Source of the DNA: Diphasiastrum complanatum
Taxonomy: Eukaryota; Streptophyta; Lycopodiopsida; Lycopodiales; Lycopodiaceae
DNA: 64,000 nt
Direction of reading: 5' to 3'
Assembly: GCA_029204225.1 (NCBI GenBank)
Contig: CM055107.1
Location: 7,410,873-7,474,872 of the forward strand
Numbering within the stretch: the first letter of the stretch is position 1; each line of letters opens with the position of its first letter. The notes under the pieces are model-generated. The model was not told the origin of the DNA, searched no databases, and worked only from the letters and a program-made list of their open reading frames with translations. Of this stretch, positions 1-10,690 are shown one piece after another. The translations under genes were made by a program, and so were the position numbers.

Positions 1-338
1 TTCCTTTGGATTTAGAGTTGGGTTTAGGGTAAAGATTCGCTAGAATACAACCTTACTTGTCTCGACCCATTTTGTGTGCGGATCCGCAATCTTATTGCCA
101 TGATGTGAAGGACCTCATGCATTGCTAAGCATGTCTTTTCACCATACAACCTGGCAAGGTATGGAATTCCATCAAAGACGATGTCTGACATGTAGACCAA
201 GGGGTTGTTGATGCTTAGGTAGACATGTCCTCGGAATGAGCCTCAGAGACAACTTGTGTCCAAAAACTTAGTGATTCGCCAAAAACTCCAAGAAAGAGAG
301 ACGGGCAAGCAACATCTGAGTATAGCCCATGCAGCATC
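1..338. other. Unassigned flank, no gene seen
   Basis: Mixed-composition DNA left of the gypsy LTR. Reading frames are short and resemble nothing known. It is not similar to the sequence left of the matching point in the right-hand LTR, so the left LTR is either truncated here or starts here. Confidence 0.4.
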
Positions 339-1360
339 TGTTTATAAAATATTACGATTCCGGACTGAATTTGAATTTATGCTAAAAACGATTCACTATA
401 ATGCACAATCGACCCATACTCTACGGCAATCCATTCACTAGTTAGGTACTTGCAATTACTAAACTCAAGCAAACAACATTCTCATTGCAAGCAAGTGATT
501 CTGAGTTCATACTATTGGTAAATCCACAAATACGCATCGACCTGATACTTCAATGTCTTGTTCGAGAAAAGGATCACAATCAATTAGGTCCCACTAGGGA
601 CATGGCAAATGCAGAATTATTGAAATGATTAGGTCCTCATACAATTACACAATGAATTTTCAGTATCCTATTATTCATTCAATGAGCGAAAGCAAAAACG
701 GACGTCAAACACCCACATTCCAATTGAAAGCAAGTAAACACGAGAATAAACATCGATGTGAGGTAAACCCATACCTCAGTGTGAGAGAGAAACCAGAAAT
801 CGTAGAGGCACTAGTCATGAATGTCGCTTTTGGTTTGAGGTAGCCTTGCCTTTGTCCTTCAAAGAGCTGCTTGGGAACTTGCCATTCAAGCCAACCTGCG
901 GATTAGATCAGAGAACAGGTAATCAACCAAACTTTGTCTCAGATTGGCGGAAGAATTGACAACTCAGTGAACACAGGCAGCTTGCAAACAGGTCCGAGAG
1001 GGCTCCAGCGAGGGCTGGCTGAAATCAGAATTGCAGGTTTGATTTTTTCTGATGCAAGGCCGTAGACATGTCTTAGTAGACAGTAGGCAGAGGTGGACAG
1101 CGCTGACAGTCAGACAACGAACTGGTACATGCAGTGCACAGAGGTAAGGCGGTAGACAGCGGGTAGTACTTGCACATAAATGAAGGATCAGCGAGCAGAG
1201 GCAGTCAGCGGGCAGATCGCAGGGCTAGCAGGTAGGTCGCAGGCCCCTCTCTTGTAGAAAAAAAACAGCAGGGCAGTTCGCACTAGGATTTGAAAGCTTG
1301 CTACAGAGGAGCCGCAGGCAGACAAGTGTAGGTAGTAGGCAGGGTACTGCTGGAAACTGT
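339..1360 (-). repeat. 3' LTR of gypsy element A (possibly partial)
   Basis: It matches 14119-15103 over about 1 kb with scattered substitutions and small indels, including a ~28 bp segment near 1220-1245 absent from the right copy. Shared sequence begins at TTTATAAAATATTACG and ends at GCTGGAAACT. The outer end is not a clear LTR terminus on both copies, so the true boundaries are uncertain. Confidence 0.75.
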
Positions 1361-1711
1361 ACTTTTGCTTCTAGGTATCTCGCTCCTTATTGGTGCTAAC
1401 CAGCTCGTTAGTGGGCTATGATTCGTAGGTTCTTTTGTTTTTTCAATTCTTCTTTCAGACGTTCAATTTCTATGTCGGTCCTCTGTCCTTCCTTCACTAC
1501 GAACCTCATCAATTTTCTATGGTGTTGCTCGGACTGATTACTGCTCTCTGAGTCTTCCATTCTCTTTTCAGCAGTGAATTGCATCACCTGTGTTTTAGCA
1601 TTTATATACATGAATATACAATGTGTTGGAAAAAATCTTTAAGATGTACACCCCTCTCCCTTTCCATGTGTATCTATCAGGTTCATGCTAGGGCAGGGTT
1701 TTACTATGTAC
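1361..1711 (-). other. 3' non-coding part of gypsy A, short charged ORF
   Basis: This lies between the second RNase H and the 3' LTR. A minus-strand frame at 1408-1611 encodes 67 residues rich in Glu, Lys and Arg with coiled-coil character (EIERLKEELKKQ), but no family is recognised and it may be chance. A weak purine-rich tract next to the LTR (near 1361-1375) could be the polypurine tract. Confidence 0.35.
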
Positions 1712-2389
1712 TTAGGCCTTGTGCATTATTAACCCATGAGTTATGCTACTATGGTGTGACCTAAAACAAGTTCTAGATAGTTCATGGCTCATTAACTGAT
1801 GTAATTGGGCTAGGAGTTGGGAATTCCCTAGACCTACTTGATTTATCAGACTTCTGATCCACCGAAATCCATACCATGCTTGGGCTTTTAGGACTGTCCA
1901 TAGCTCCGCAACAATGGTTATGGGCGAAATGACTACCCTACCTGGCTCACATAGCCAGTAATGATCATGGTCATAGGCTATCGCAGCTAGACTATCAGCA
2001 CGTTGGTTCTGTGCTCGTGGAATATGCATCCATTCGATGTGGAAAAACTCTCTAGTGTATTTGTTGATGGCAATTGCATAGGCCTGTAAGGTCCTACTTT
2101 TGAGTCAGTATATGCCAGTCATACCTCGGATTAGGAGTTGTGAATCCCCCATAATTCGGAGGTTGCCTATAGGTTGCGCAACTCGCATGGTCATTTGTAG
2201 ACCGATTAGAAGGGCTTTGTATTCAGCAGTGTTGTTTGTGAATCCTTTCCCTAATAGGACTCCTATACTGGCTAGTTTAGTCCCATTGGGATTTTGCAAT
2301 ACTGCTCCTATGGCACCTTCTCTATTCGAATGTCTGCAGGCACCATCTACCTTCAACGTATACGTCCCAAGTTCTTGGGTGAGTTCCAT
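1712..2389 (-). pseudogene. Second RNase H domain of gypsy A, downstream of integrase
   Basis: RNase H would remove the RNA strand of the RNA:DNA hybrid during reverse transcription. All four acidic signature positions are readable in order: Asp in KVDGAC, Glu in NTAEYKAL, Asp in GDSQLL, and Asp in NQRADSLA near the C terminus. The frame is continuous except for one TGA after GMTGIY (near 2105). The element already has an RNase H after RT (3752-4410), so this is an additional domain, and here it lies 3' of integrase. Tat-lineage plant gypsy elements are known to carry an extra archaeal-type RNase H; whether this copy is of that type needs a phylogeny. The stop makes this copy non-functional. 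Confidence 0.8.
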
Positions 2390-2609
2390 ATCACAACAAT
2401 AATCTTTTTGTATTTTTCTTGATTTTATGAATTTTTGTTTTGGTTTTTCGCACCCTTCCGCTCAGCGTATATGTACAAGGTCACTAGGGCTTCTTTTGAT
2501 TCTCTTAGTGTTCCTAGTATTCGTGATGCTTCTAGGTCGTTCACTCCAATACCTGAAAAGGTGAACAAGAAAAGGTGTTACATACTGTACATGTGACTTC
2601 GGCTTCTCT

Positions 2610-3706
2610 TTAACTACGGTAAGCTTTTATCTTGTTTATGTTGGTTCGGTGCTTAAAATTTTCACTGTTTAACTCTGCCAGCTTAACCATGTTATTTTCA
2701 TACGGGTTCACTATTATATATGGACCGTTCCAGTGTGGCCCCAACTTTTGAGGCATCAGCTCGTGTCTATCATCGTAGAACAACACTAACTGCCCCTGCA
2801 TGAATTTGTAATCGCACATGTTCCTATCATGAATCTCCTTCATGCGTCTTTTGTGGGTTTCTTGGTGATTTAGGGCAGCTATTGGGTGCTCGTCCAGGTC
2901 TTTGATTCTTTCTCTCCTAGGTCGTGCTTCATGGCAAACCGCAAGGATGGGAGCTCTATTTCTATTGGCAATACACATTCTTGGCCATACACGAGAAAAA
3001 AGGGCATGTGGTTGGTACTGGTCTTATAGGTGACATTATATGCCCACAATGTCGAGTACAGTTTTTTGTCCCAATCCCTCTGTAGGTCTGATACGGTTTT
3101 CCTTAGGATTCCTACCAGTTGTTTGTTCGTGCTCTCAGCATGACCGTTGGCTTACGGGTGGTAGGGTGTGCTTTTCCGGTGCTCGATCGTCAGTTGATCG
3201 GTCAAAACTTTGATAGTTTTGTTTAGAAAATGGGTACCCCTGTCAGAGATGAGTTCTCTGGGTGTACCAAACTGGCCTATCACCTGTTCTAGTAAGAACC
3301 AGACAGTTTCTTTTGCATTGTCTTTGGCCACAGCCTGTGCCTCGGCCCACTTTGTGAAATAGTCAGTGGCCACTATGATATAATGTTTTCGGCTAGATGA
3401 AGCTGAGTGTATTGGGCCAACGAACTCGATGCCCCATTTTTCAAAGGGGAGACAGGCCTGTATTGGAACTAACGATCGCACCCTGTTATCCGTCTTGTCA
3501 ACTTGTTGACAGGTGTCGCAGTTCCGGGCATGTAAATGGGCATCTTGGAATAGTGTAGGCCACCAGTAACCCGCCCTCAAAATTTTTTGCCCTGTGAGTT
3601 GGCCGGCAAAGTGGCCCTCACAGGCAGAATCGTGACACTCCTCTAGTATAAATTTGGGTTCTTTAGGAGTGACGCATCTTCGATACAACCCACCTCGTCT
3701 GTACAA
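2610..3706 (-). pseudogene. Gypsy A integrase, disrupted
   Basis: Integrase inserts element cDNA into the host genome. Reading leftwards there is an HHCC zinc-binding N-terminus (HDSACEGH, then CDTC), a catalytic core (KWGIEFVGP, ISDRGTHF, HAESTNK) and a GPY/F C-terminal module (GPHWNGPYIIV). The first catalytic Asp, normally in WG-I-D, is Glu in this copy. A TAA stop falls just before the core's final catalytic Glu (3152-3154), and a frameshift lies near 2910. The domain is complete in layout but the copy is dead. Confidence 0.88.
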
Positions 3707-3751
3707 TGTGCCCCCTATTAAGGCGAACTTTAGGGCTTGTACACGTAGCTT

Positions 3752-4410
3752 TCATTTTTCAGGAGTCGTCATACTGCTGGGTGTCTCTAGTGTGGATAGG
3801 TAGGTTGCTAAAGCTGTATACCACTCAGGAATTGTGTCCACGTCTACCCTCAAAAGTTCTTTTAAGTGATCAGTCTCCCACTCATCGTCTGTTTCAGTAA
3901 CCCCTCCCAGCTCGCAAATACAATCGTTTAACCCCTGCAGTTTAGGCAGCTTGCTTTGGAGGGTGTAGTCAAACTCCTGAAGGGAGATTATCCACTTCAT
4001 TAAGTGCTGAGGAGGTTCTAGTTTATTTATCATGAAGGTGACTACAGTAATTTTGGTAAAGAAAGTCACTTTCTGATGCAATAGGTAATGCCTTAGTTTG
4101 GCGGCAGCGTAAGCTATCCCCAAACAAATTTTCTCAGCCTTACTATAATTAAGTTCGGCTTTGTTCAGTTTTCTCCCTATAAAAATAATAGGGTGATATT
4201 TTTTGTCCCAAATCTAGGCCAGGAAACAGTTTATGCACGTGTCCGTGGTGCTCGTGAAAACGAAGAACTCCCTGTCATACATAGGTGGTTTCAACATTGG
4301 AGCGTTAGCCAAAGCTACTTTTAATTCCTGAAAAGTCTTCTCACATGCCTCGTCCCAGGTCCACTCCACGTTGGTTTTCAATAAGCCAATCATCTAGTAA
4401 GTACGCGTGA
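3752..4410 (-). pseudogene. Gypsy A RT connection and first RNase H, decayed
   Basis: This follows RT in the normal gypsy order. The segment shows a tether region (KPPMYDREFFVF), the remnant of the first catalytic Asp area (TSTTDTC) and the conserved YSKAEKICLG stretch with the second acidic residue, followed by LRHYLLHQKVTFFTK and the typical MIN-LEPP-L--WI-SLQEFD stretch. An in-frame stop occurs near 4215. In function it would degrade genomic RNA during cDNA synthesis. Confidence 0.78.
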
Positions 4411-4419
4411 CATAGGCCA

Positions 4420-5085
4420 TCACATATCTTTTGTAATAACCGCGCTCGAGCCTAAGAAGGTCTGAAGTTGGGACACCGTAGTTGGTGCCATCATGGCCAG
4501 GAGCATAACTATTTTTTCTAGATCAGTTGCCATGCCGTACTTGCTAATGACATGTCCTAACAGTACCTCGTAAGGAACTCCGAATAGGCACTTGTTAGCA
4601 TTCAAGGCTATAGAGGTTACTGCGCACTTCTGAAAACACTTCTCTAGCATGGTGAGATGTTCTGTGACAGTGGTTGTCCCACAGAGGTCATCTATAAAAT
4701 TTTTGAGGTTTTCATCTAAGATATCCTCGAAGTGCTTGTTCCTAAACCTTTGATAGGTTCCAAGGGCATTAGTCAACCCAAAGGGCATGACGTGGTAAGC
4801 GAAAACCCCAAACGTGGTTGTGAAGGTGGTCTTCAATTTATTATCTTCTGCTATGGCTATCTGATTATAGCCTGCGAAACAGTCCATGAAAGAGTATTGG
4901 TCTCTTCCCGCCATTTCTTCTAGGACTTGGTCTATGAACGACAATGGGTAGTAGTCCTTCTTAGTCTGTTTGTTCAACCTCTTATAATCCACACATACGT
5001 GAATGCGTGTAGAGTTCTTCTTGGTGCGAGGTACTATTGGGGAAGACCACTCGGTGTTCTCTATCGAAAATATCAGACCAGCATT
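4420..5085 (-). pseudogene. Gypsy A reverse transcriptase, decayed
   Basis: RNA-dependent DNA polymerase fingers-palm region. Visible motifs are VDYKRLNKQTKKDYYPL, YSFMDCFAGYNQI with the first catalytic Asp, FGVFAYHVMPFGLTNA, and NFIDDL in place of the usual YVDD/YIDD box. Upstream, in the same frame, are SSPIVPRTKKNSTRIHVCVDYK and a stop that separates this part from the protease segment. The FIDD box keeps both Asp residues. The loss of length and the stops make it inactive. Confidence 0.88.
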
Positions 5086-6024
5086 TCAAAGTCTCTCGAA
5101 TTCAGTGTATACTCCTTCCTTTAGGTGGTAGGGTAGCCGACGTTGTTTTTGTCGTATAGGTTTGGCTCCCTCCTTCAGTGGTATTGTATGAGTCACTAGA
5201 TCGGGTGGAATCCCCTTCAAATCTGAGTAGTCCCAGGCAAAAATATGTTGGTACTTTCTACACAGCCGTTGGTATTCTTGTTTTTCTCCAATGTCTAGGG
5301 AAACACCTATTTTGATGTTCTTGGGCTCTTCTAGGGTTCCTAGGTTTATCAGGCAAATATCGGCGTCTCGAACTTTGGGAGGCCGCTCTTCTGGAGTGTT
5401 CCACTCTATGTCCAGCACTGATCTCAGGTCTGGTTCATCTTCACTCGTAGTGGACTCACCATCGTCCTCACTACTCGTGACCTCCTCCCACTCAGACGAA
5501 GGTATGGGTGCTATCTCTGACTGAGGTATCTTGGGATAGCCGTCGACTATGGTACATTCTCTACCCCTTCCAAAAATCAATACTCCTGCTGGGATGTCGA
5601 CTGTGCAGTTGCTAAGCCTAAGCCACAGCCGTCCTAGCAGTATAGAATACCCCCGGTTCCCGGCGTACATCCTCATGACGTAAAAGTCCACTTGAATGGT
5701 CTTGTTAGCCACGGTAATGGGTACATTCTTAAGCTCGCCCTCTGGTTCGATCACAGAGTTGTTGGCTAGATTTAGGGTTGTCAAGGTAGCGGGTTCTAGA
5801 GTAAAACCAAGCCGGTCTGAAAGTTCTAGATTTATGATGTTAACTGCCGACCCTGCATCAACTATGGCCCCTGAAATGACTAGGTCATCTATGAGTACAT
5901 CTACTTTAGGGCAGTAGCGATCTAACAAATCTGCATATACTTTCCCTATTGTAGGTGGCTCTAGTGTTCTGGACGTGGGTGGTCTCATCAATCGTTTGAC
6001 CGTGCGTTTAATAGTGGGCGACAA
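5086..6024 (-). pseudogene. Gypsy A aspartic protease and linker to RT
   Basis: An open frame of 312 residues that belongs to the pol reading frame. The retropepsin active site is near residues 50-60 as AIVDAGSAVNI, where most family members have D-S/T-G; the Ala at that position may cost activity. A hydrophobic ILLGR segment typical of the flap-distal part follows near residue 130. The C-terminal half has an acidic linker (SSEDDGESTTSEDE) and ends with the start of RT (LKEGVYTEFERL). The protease would process Gag-Pol. It is bounded by stops on both sides. Confidence 0.8.
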
Positions 6025-7296
6025 CTATACTAGTTGCCAAAGCCCTTTTTCCAATTTTAGATTCTCTAGGGCTTGACCTAGGTCAATGTCTATATCCTTC
6101 CTAAACCTGCGGTTTCTGGTCATAGTCCTCTTAGTTTCTAGGCCGGTTTTCTCTTTTCTCGGTCCTAGGAATCTGGGATGTCTACGCCCTTCCAAGACGC
6201 TAACCTCACCTTGCTCTTTGGGCAATGGATCCTCGTAGATGGGTGTAGGTTCGAATACTGGCTTCTCAATGAGCACTGGGTTATCTACCTCTGGTGGTGG
6301 TTTTGGTGTAGGCTTGGGTTTCCTGGGAGGTTACTCCGGGTCACTACTAAAACCTCTTTCCTGCTCGTGGGTTCCTCCAATGTCTCCACGATGATGAAGT
6401 TCACGGGTGGCCGGTCATCTTTTATGCATGCCTTCTCTTTATCCACCTGGCTAATCCTGGGTCCCCGTTGTATGTATTGAGATGGCCTTGATGGCCCCGC
6501 CGTTCTGTCCTCCTGGGTTCTATGGTTCACTGGCCCAGGCATCCTATTCCCAGTGTTTAATGTGTCTCTACGTACCCAGCATCTATCCTCCAAGTGTCCA
6601 GGCCTCTTGTAGTACCCGCACACTTGGGTGGGACAGTTTCGATTTAAGTGATTCCCTCTATAGTGTCTACACACCAAGGGATTCGATCCTTCTATGGGGT
6701 GTCTTTGACCCAACAAATTTTGGTGCCGTTTGAGAAAATTAACATCTGTTGCTAAGGTCTGCATATTCTCACTCATCATGTCCATGTATCCCTTTAGCAT
6801 GGCTCGCATATCACCTAGTTCTGCATTAGAGCCTGTGCTCTCATAGCCTATCTCGAGCATCTGTGCTTGGAGCCTTCGTGCATCTTGTATTTGCACGTTC
6901 TTGCCTTGTCGAGGTTCAATAGCCTGTATGGGACGGGGTTCCACTACAAGGTGTGCTCCTATAGCTGCGATTGGGCCTCCTCTCCACGTTTCTAGGCTTA
7001 GGTTCAAGCTGTTCACTGCTTGCGATAGGTGGATGCGTGGGCAACCGCAATCTGTGTGTCTTCTACCATGATTGCCTTCTCTACTGCCTCAGCCAATGTC
7101 TGGGGGTTACTCTGACGTACATTCATTTGTATGTCATTCTTGAGCCCTCGCAGAATGAAGGTCAATAGTAATAGGGGTGGTAGTAACACAGTGGGTTCCA
7201 CTTGGCGTGACAACTCTGTCAAACGACGCCAATATTGTCGGATGGTTTCGTTACTTCCTTGTTGTAGGGAAGTCAGTGTGAACAGTAGGCCATCAG
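6025..7296 (-). pseudogene. Gypsy A gag, 3' part with damaged zinc knuckles
   Basis: This is the part of gag downstream of the copia insertion. The start (SNETIRQYWRRLTEL, near 7220) is the second half of the retrotransposon gag/capsid domain. Two tandem nucleocapsid knuckles follow near 6590-6670: CRHYRGNHLNRNC and CGYYKRPGHLEDRC. In both, the second Cys of C-x2-C-x4-H-x4-C is Tyr, consistent with TGT/TGC to TAT/TAC changes. Stops near 7013 and 6277 break the frame. Gag forms the virus-like particle and packages the RNA. Confidence 0.82.
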
Positions 7297-7301
7297 CCGT
7301 T
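7297..7301. repeat. Target site duplication CCGTT (left copy)
   Basis: CCGTT directly precedes the left LTR of the inserted copia-like element and recurs at 11828-11832 directly after the right LTR. It lies inside the gypsy gag frame and marks a recent insertion into an older element. Confidence 0.93.
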
Positions 7302-7958
7302 TGTGAAAGTACTGTACTCTAGGACCATAAATGGATCTACAAAAGATCCACAAGAGTGATTGGATGCTTGTTTAACAATCTATCAAAAAACTAGACACAA
7401 AAAAGTTGATCTAGATTGGCAATTTGACAAACAACAAGCACTAACAATCAAAAGCATTGATAAACATTGAAATCCGAGCCCACACGAGTGTACTACAGGT
7501 TGTAGTACGGCCTTCAACCTGAGAAACAAGTAGAAATTGATTTGGTTTCATTTGGATCACAAAAACTCAATGTACATAGTGAACTAGCTTGAGATTGCCA
7601 ATGAGCTCCAAAAATTTTCTTTTTTCTCACTATGGAGAGAGGGAATGCATGTAATAAGGAAGTTAACTCACTCTCCTTGACCTAAAATGAAACCCTAGTC
7701 TATTTCCTAGAATTATGCTTGGTAGGTAGTTAGTTGGTCAAATTTTCACCTTAAACTTAGGTGTAGGTCCTATAAAGTAGGGATGACCACCAAATAGACA
7801 TGACCAACTCTCTTGACTTGACCTAACCTACATTAGGATGGGTTTCCCATGTGGCATCATGGCCTCACATGTGTGGGACCCACTTGTGTACACAATTTAC
7901 ACTATTCTACATGGTTTTTGATCAAGCTAGATTTGCTAATTTTTGGCAATTCTTCACA
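7302..7958 (-). repeat. 3' LTR of copia-like element A
   Basis: A 657 bp LTR with TGTGAAAG at one end and CTTCACA at the other. It lacks a 44 bp segment present in the right LTR (near 11480-11524). Confidence 0.95.
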
Positions 7959-7970
7959 CTCCTCCTCAAA
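7959..7970 (-). promoter_or_regulatory. Polypurine tract of copia-like element A
   Basis: On the minus strand this reads TTTGAGGAGGAG and abuts the 3' LTR, the expected position for the plus-strand DNA primer. The AGGAGGAG-TGT junction is shared with the other copia element and the TRIM-like unit in this window. Confidence 0.85.
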
Positions 7971-8167
7971 TTTAGCTTGATCTATTTACAACTCTCTTGA
8001 TAGATCAATGAAAGCTTTTAGAAGTGTCTAAAAAATCCAGCTACAAAGAAGGAACTTTTGAGACTCCAATAGAGAATGATGTCCATGAAGGACTTTCACC
8101 ACCTCTTAGAGGATCCCTTACAAGATGTTCCATAAATGTGTCTATATACATGTAGCACACTTCAAAA

Positions 8168-10345
8168 CTAAACATCATGCCAAGCCATGGATGCCATGGC
8201 ATTTTGTGCACTTGAAGATACATCAATTAAAATATTAAGTGCATAAATAATGTTGCCAAAGACAACTTGTCTTGCTTGATCCATATGATTGAGCCTAGAT
8301 GGCTCCATCTTGATACTCAAGGTTCTTCTTGGAGTCCTCGGGTCTTGAGCTTGCTCCTCCACTTGACTTGACTCCAAAACATCAATGAATTGAATAATGT
8401 GTTGATCCAAAGGTGCTTCTTCAAGTTTACAAATCTTCCACTCTTGAAATATCACATTTCCACCATTGACAAATTCTTTGGTTGAAAACAAGTAGATTCT
8501 ACAATCTCTACTTGAAGAGCAAAACACTACCATTATTCCTATCATTGAAATAGGATAATCTTTGGTCCTTATATTGGAATGATCATGCTCAAAGCATGTG
8601 GACCCAAAGATTTCCAATACAAATGATGTTTCATCTTTTATGACACTATTCAAACTATTACAAAAATAGTTATCCAATGAAATTGCTTTATCAACAACAA
8701 ATGTAGATTTCAAAGCATCCCATTTCATTGTCTTGTCATACAAAGTAATAAACACCATGAATCTTAAAGGTAAGAAACAAGTCACCTCATGTCTACTAAT
8801 ACTTTCCAAAAAGTATTCAAAGATAGTAGACTCTCCAATGCTCACCACCCTTGCAAGATGCACACTTGAATGGACAATTTGCATGCAATTTGATGACTCG
8901 GACATTGTCATTGAGGACTCCCTTGGAACTCTCATGCTTTGAGGCTGATCCTCAAGATCTTCCTCCTTTTGATGCTCCTCCTCAATGCAAGCAAGATCAC
9001 ACTTTGCCAAGATCTCCTCTTGAGTGATCTCCTCCTTTGCCAAGCTCATTCTTTCAAAAGCAACACTAGCTTTCAACTTAAACAATCTTCCATGTTTAAA
9101 TCCCTTTGCAATGCAAACATCATTCTTCAAGATGAAGCAAACACCATGCTTAAAGTGGACATCCAAACCACTTTCTAAGAGTAGACCAACACTAAGCATA
9201 TTCTTGGTGATTGATGGTACATAAAGGACATTTTCTAGATCCATGCATTTTGAGGATTCTAGATACAAAGAGATGGTGCCAACACCATCTATCCTACACT
9301 CTTCATCATTTGCAGTAAAGACAAACTTTTTAGCATCATTGAAAGAGTGTAAGGTTGAGAAAAAGTCCTTTTCACAAGACATGTGGGAGCTAGCCCCACT
9401 GTCGATCCACCAATTGTCTCTTGAATTGCTATTGCTTGTTGGTGAGGATGTAGATGCCATCAAGAATACATCTACTTCATCCTCCTCCTCCTTTGCAAGG
9501 TTTCCTTGTTTGTCCTCCTCCACTTGTGCTCTTAGCCTCTTGTAGCATTCAGATGCATAATGCCCCTTCCTTCCACAAAAGAAGCATTTTTGCTTTGACT
9601 TGTCCTTTGAGCTTGATGCATCATCCTCTTCTTTGGCCTCCTTTGGATGCTTCTTCTTTCCATTGGTCTTCATTTTGCCCTTGAATGAGAAATTGGCTTT
9701 CTCATCACCATCCTGCAACGACAAGAAACTCATCCTAGATTTTGCATGGAGCATCCTACACTCTTCAGCCACTAATACACTATGAAGTTTTTCTATAGTT
9801 GGCAAAGTGTCTTGGATGGCAAAACTTTGGACCAAATTTGCAAAATCATCTCCTAGACCATTAAGGACAATTTGTACAAGATCTTCATCATGAATCTTCT
9901 CTCCAATGGAAGCCAACTCCCTAATTAGAGACTTGATTCTGAGTACATAATCCTGTGCACTCTCCTCACTTCTCCTCATGCTTTGCAAAATTTGATTTCT
10001 AAGCATAAGAGCTCTAGAAGTGTTGCTAGACTCATAGATTGATTTTAAAGACTTCCAAGCCTCTTTAGCATTAGTACAAGCTGATACTTCTCTCAACAAA
10101 TCATTGCTCACATTCATCTTCACACAATGAAGTGCAAGCCTAGATCTCTTCTTGTATCTAGCTAACTCCTGTGCACCTAGAGGTTCATCTTCATCTTCAA
10201 TCAAGAACTCATAAAGGTCTTGGAGCACCAAGAGTGACTCCATTCTAACCTTCCAAATAGCATAATTTGTAGAATTCAACCTCTCACTAGCTTCTAGAAG
10301 GTATGCTCCAGCAGATCCCATCTTACTAGTGACTTCTTCAAACAA
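8168..10345 (-). CDS. Gag-protease-like polyprotein, 725 residues, single intact frame
   Basis: The start MFEEVTSKMGSAG precedes a copia-type Gag domain (residues ~15-205, with NYAIWKVRM and EAWKSL). A zinc knuckle follows (CFFCGRKGHYASEC, ~252-265), then a retropepsin site (WWIDSGASSHM, ~310-320) and the protease C-terminal VLYVPSITKNMLSVG block. After ~residue 440 the integrase core, RT and RNase H are missing. In their place is a Glu-rich linker and a degenerate version of the region after the integrase core (GSTCFEHDHSN ... RIYLFSTKEFV, ~583-640). It is uninterrupted in a window where all other pol genes are broken, which suggests youth or selection in trans. It would form particles; reverse transcription would need enzymes from another copia element. 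Confidence 0.88.
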   Translation of the reverse strand: MFEEVTSKMGSAGAYLLEASERLNSTNYAIWKVRMESLLVLQDLYEFLIEDEDEPLGAQELARYKKRSRLALHCVKMNVSNDLLREVSACTNAKEAWKSLKSIYESSNTSRALMLRNQILQSMRRSEESAQDYVLRIKSLIRELASIGEKIHDEDLVQIVLNGLGDDFANLVQSFAIQDTLPTIEKLHSVLVAEECRMLHAKSRMSFLSLQDGDEKANFSFKGKMKTNGKKKHPKEAKEEDDASSSKDKSKQKCFFCGRKGHYASECYKRLRAQVEEDKQGNLAKEEEDEVDVFLMASTSSPTSNSNSRDNWWIDSGASSHMSCEKDFFSTLHSFNDAKKFVFTANDEECRIDGVGTISLYLESSKCMDLENVLYVPSITKNMLSVGLLLESGLDVHFKHGVCFILKNDVCIAKGFKHGRLFKLKASVAFERMSLAKEEITQEEILAKCDLACIEEEHQKEEDLEDQPQSMRVPRESSMTMSESSNCMQIVHSSVHLARVVSIGESTIFEYFLESISRHEVTCFLPLRFMVFITLYDKTMKWDALKSTFVVDKAISLDNYFCNSLNSVIKDETSFVLEIFGSTCFEHDHSNIRTKDYPISMIGIMVVFCSSSRDCRIYLFSTKEFVNGGNVIFQEWKICKLEEAPLDQHIIQFIDVLESSQVEEQAQDPRTPRRTLSIKMEPSRLNHMDQARQVVFGNIIYALNILIDVSSSAQNAMASMAWHDV

Positions 10346-10351
10346 GAAATA

Positions 10352-10690
10352 GATTTGATTGACTTGAAACTCACAAAGGTCTCACACTTGCAGTGTTTCA
10401 CTCAAATTTGATTTCTAATCCAACAAATGGACTTATAATCACAGTTCTATCACTCCCTCACAAAGCTGGAATGAAGATAAGATGAAGTGAAAACTACTTT
10501 CAAACAAATCTTGCCAAGAAATGGATTTGATTGTCTCTAGAAACTCACTAAGGTCTCTCTCTTGTAGTTTTTCACTCAAATTAGATTTCTAATCCAACAA
10601 ATGGACTTATAATCTCAGTTCTAGCACTCCCTCACAAAGTTGGAATGAAGATAAGATGATGTGAAATCTACTTACAATCAAATCTTGCCA
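10352..10690 (-). repeat. Two-copy tandem duplication (~173 bp) in the leader of element A
   Basis: The unit containing ATTTCTAATCCAACAAATGG occurs at 10411 and again at 10584, with strong similarity through the rest of each copy. It lies between the PBS and the gag start, so it is a duplicated 5' leader segment. Confidence 0.85.

Noticed and set aside
256-843. Short plus-strand ORFs in the gypsy LTR copies (also 14406-14588)
   Set aside because: They lie in LTR sequence on the strand opposite to the element and change frame between the two LTRs.
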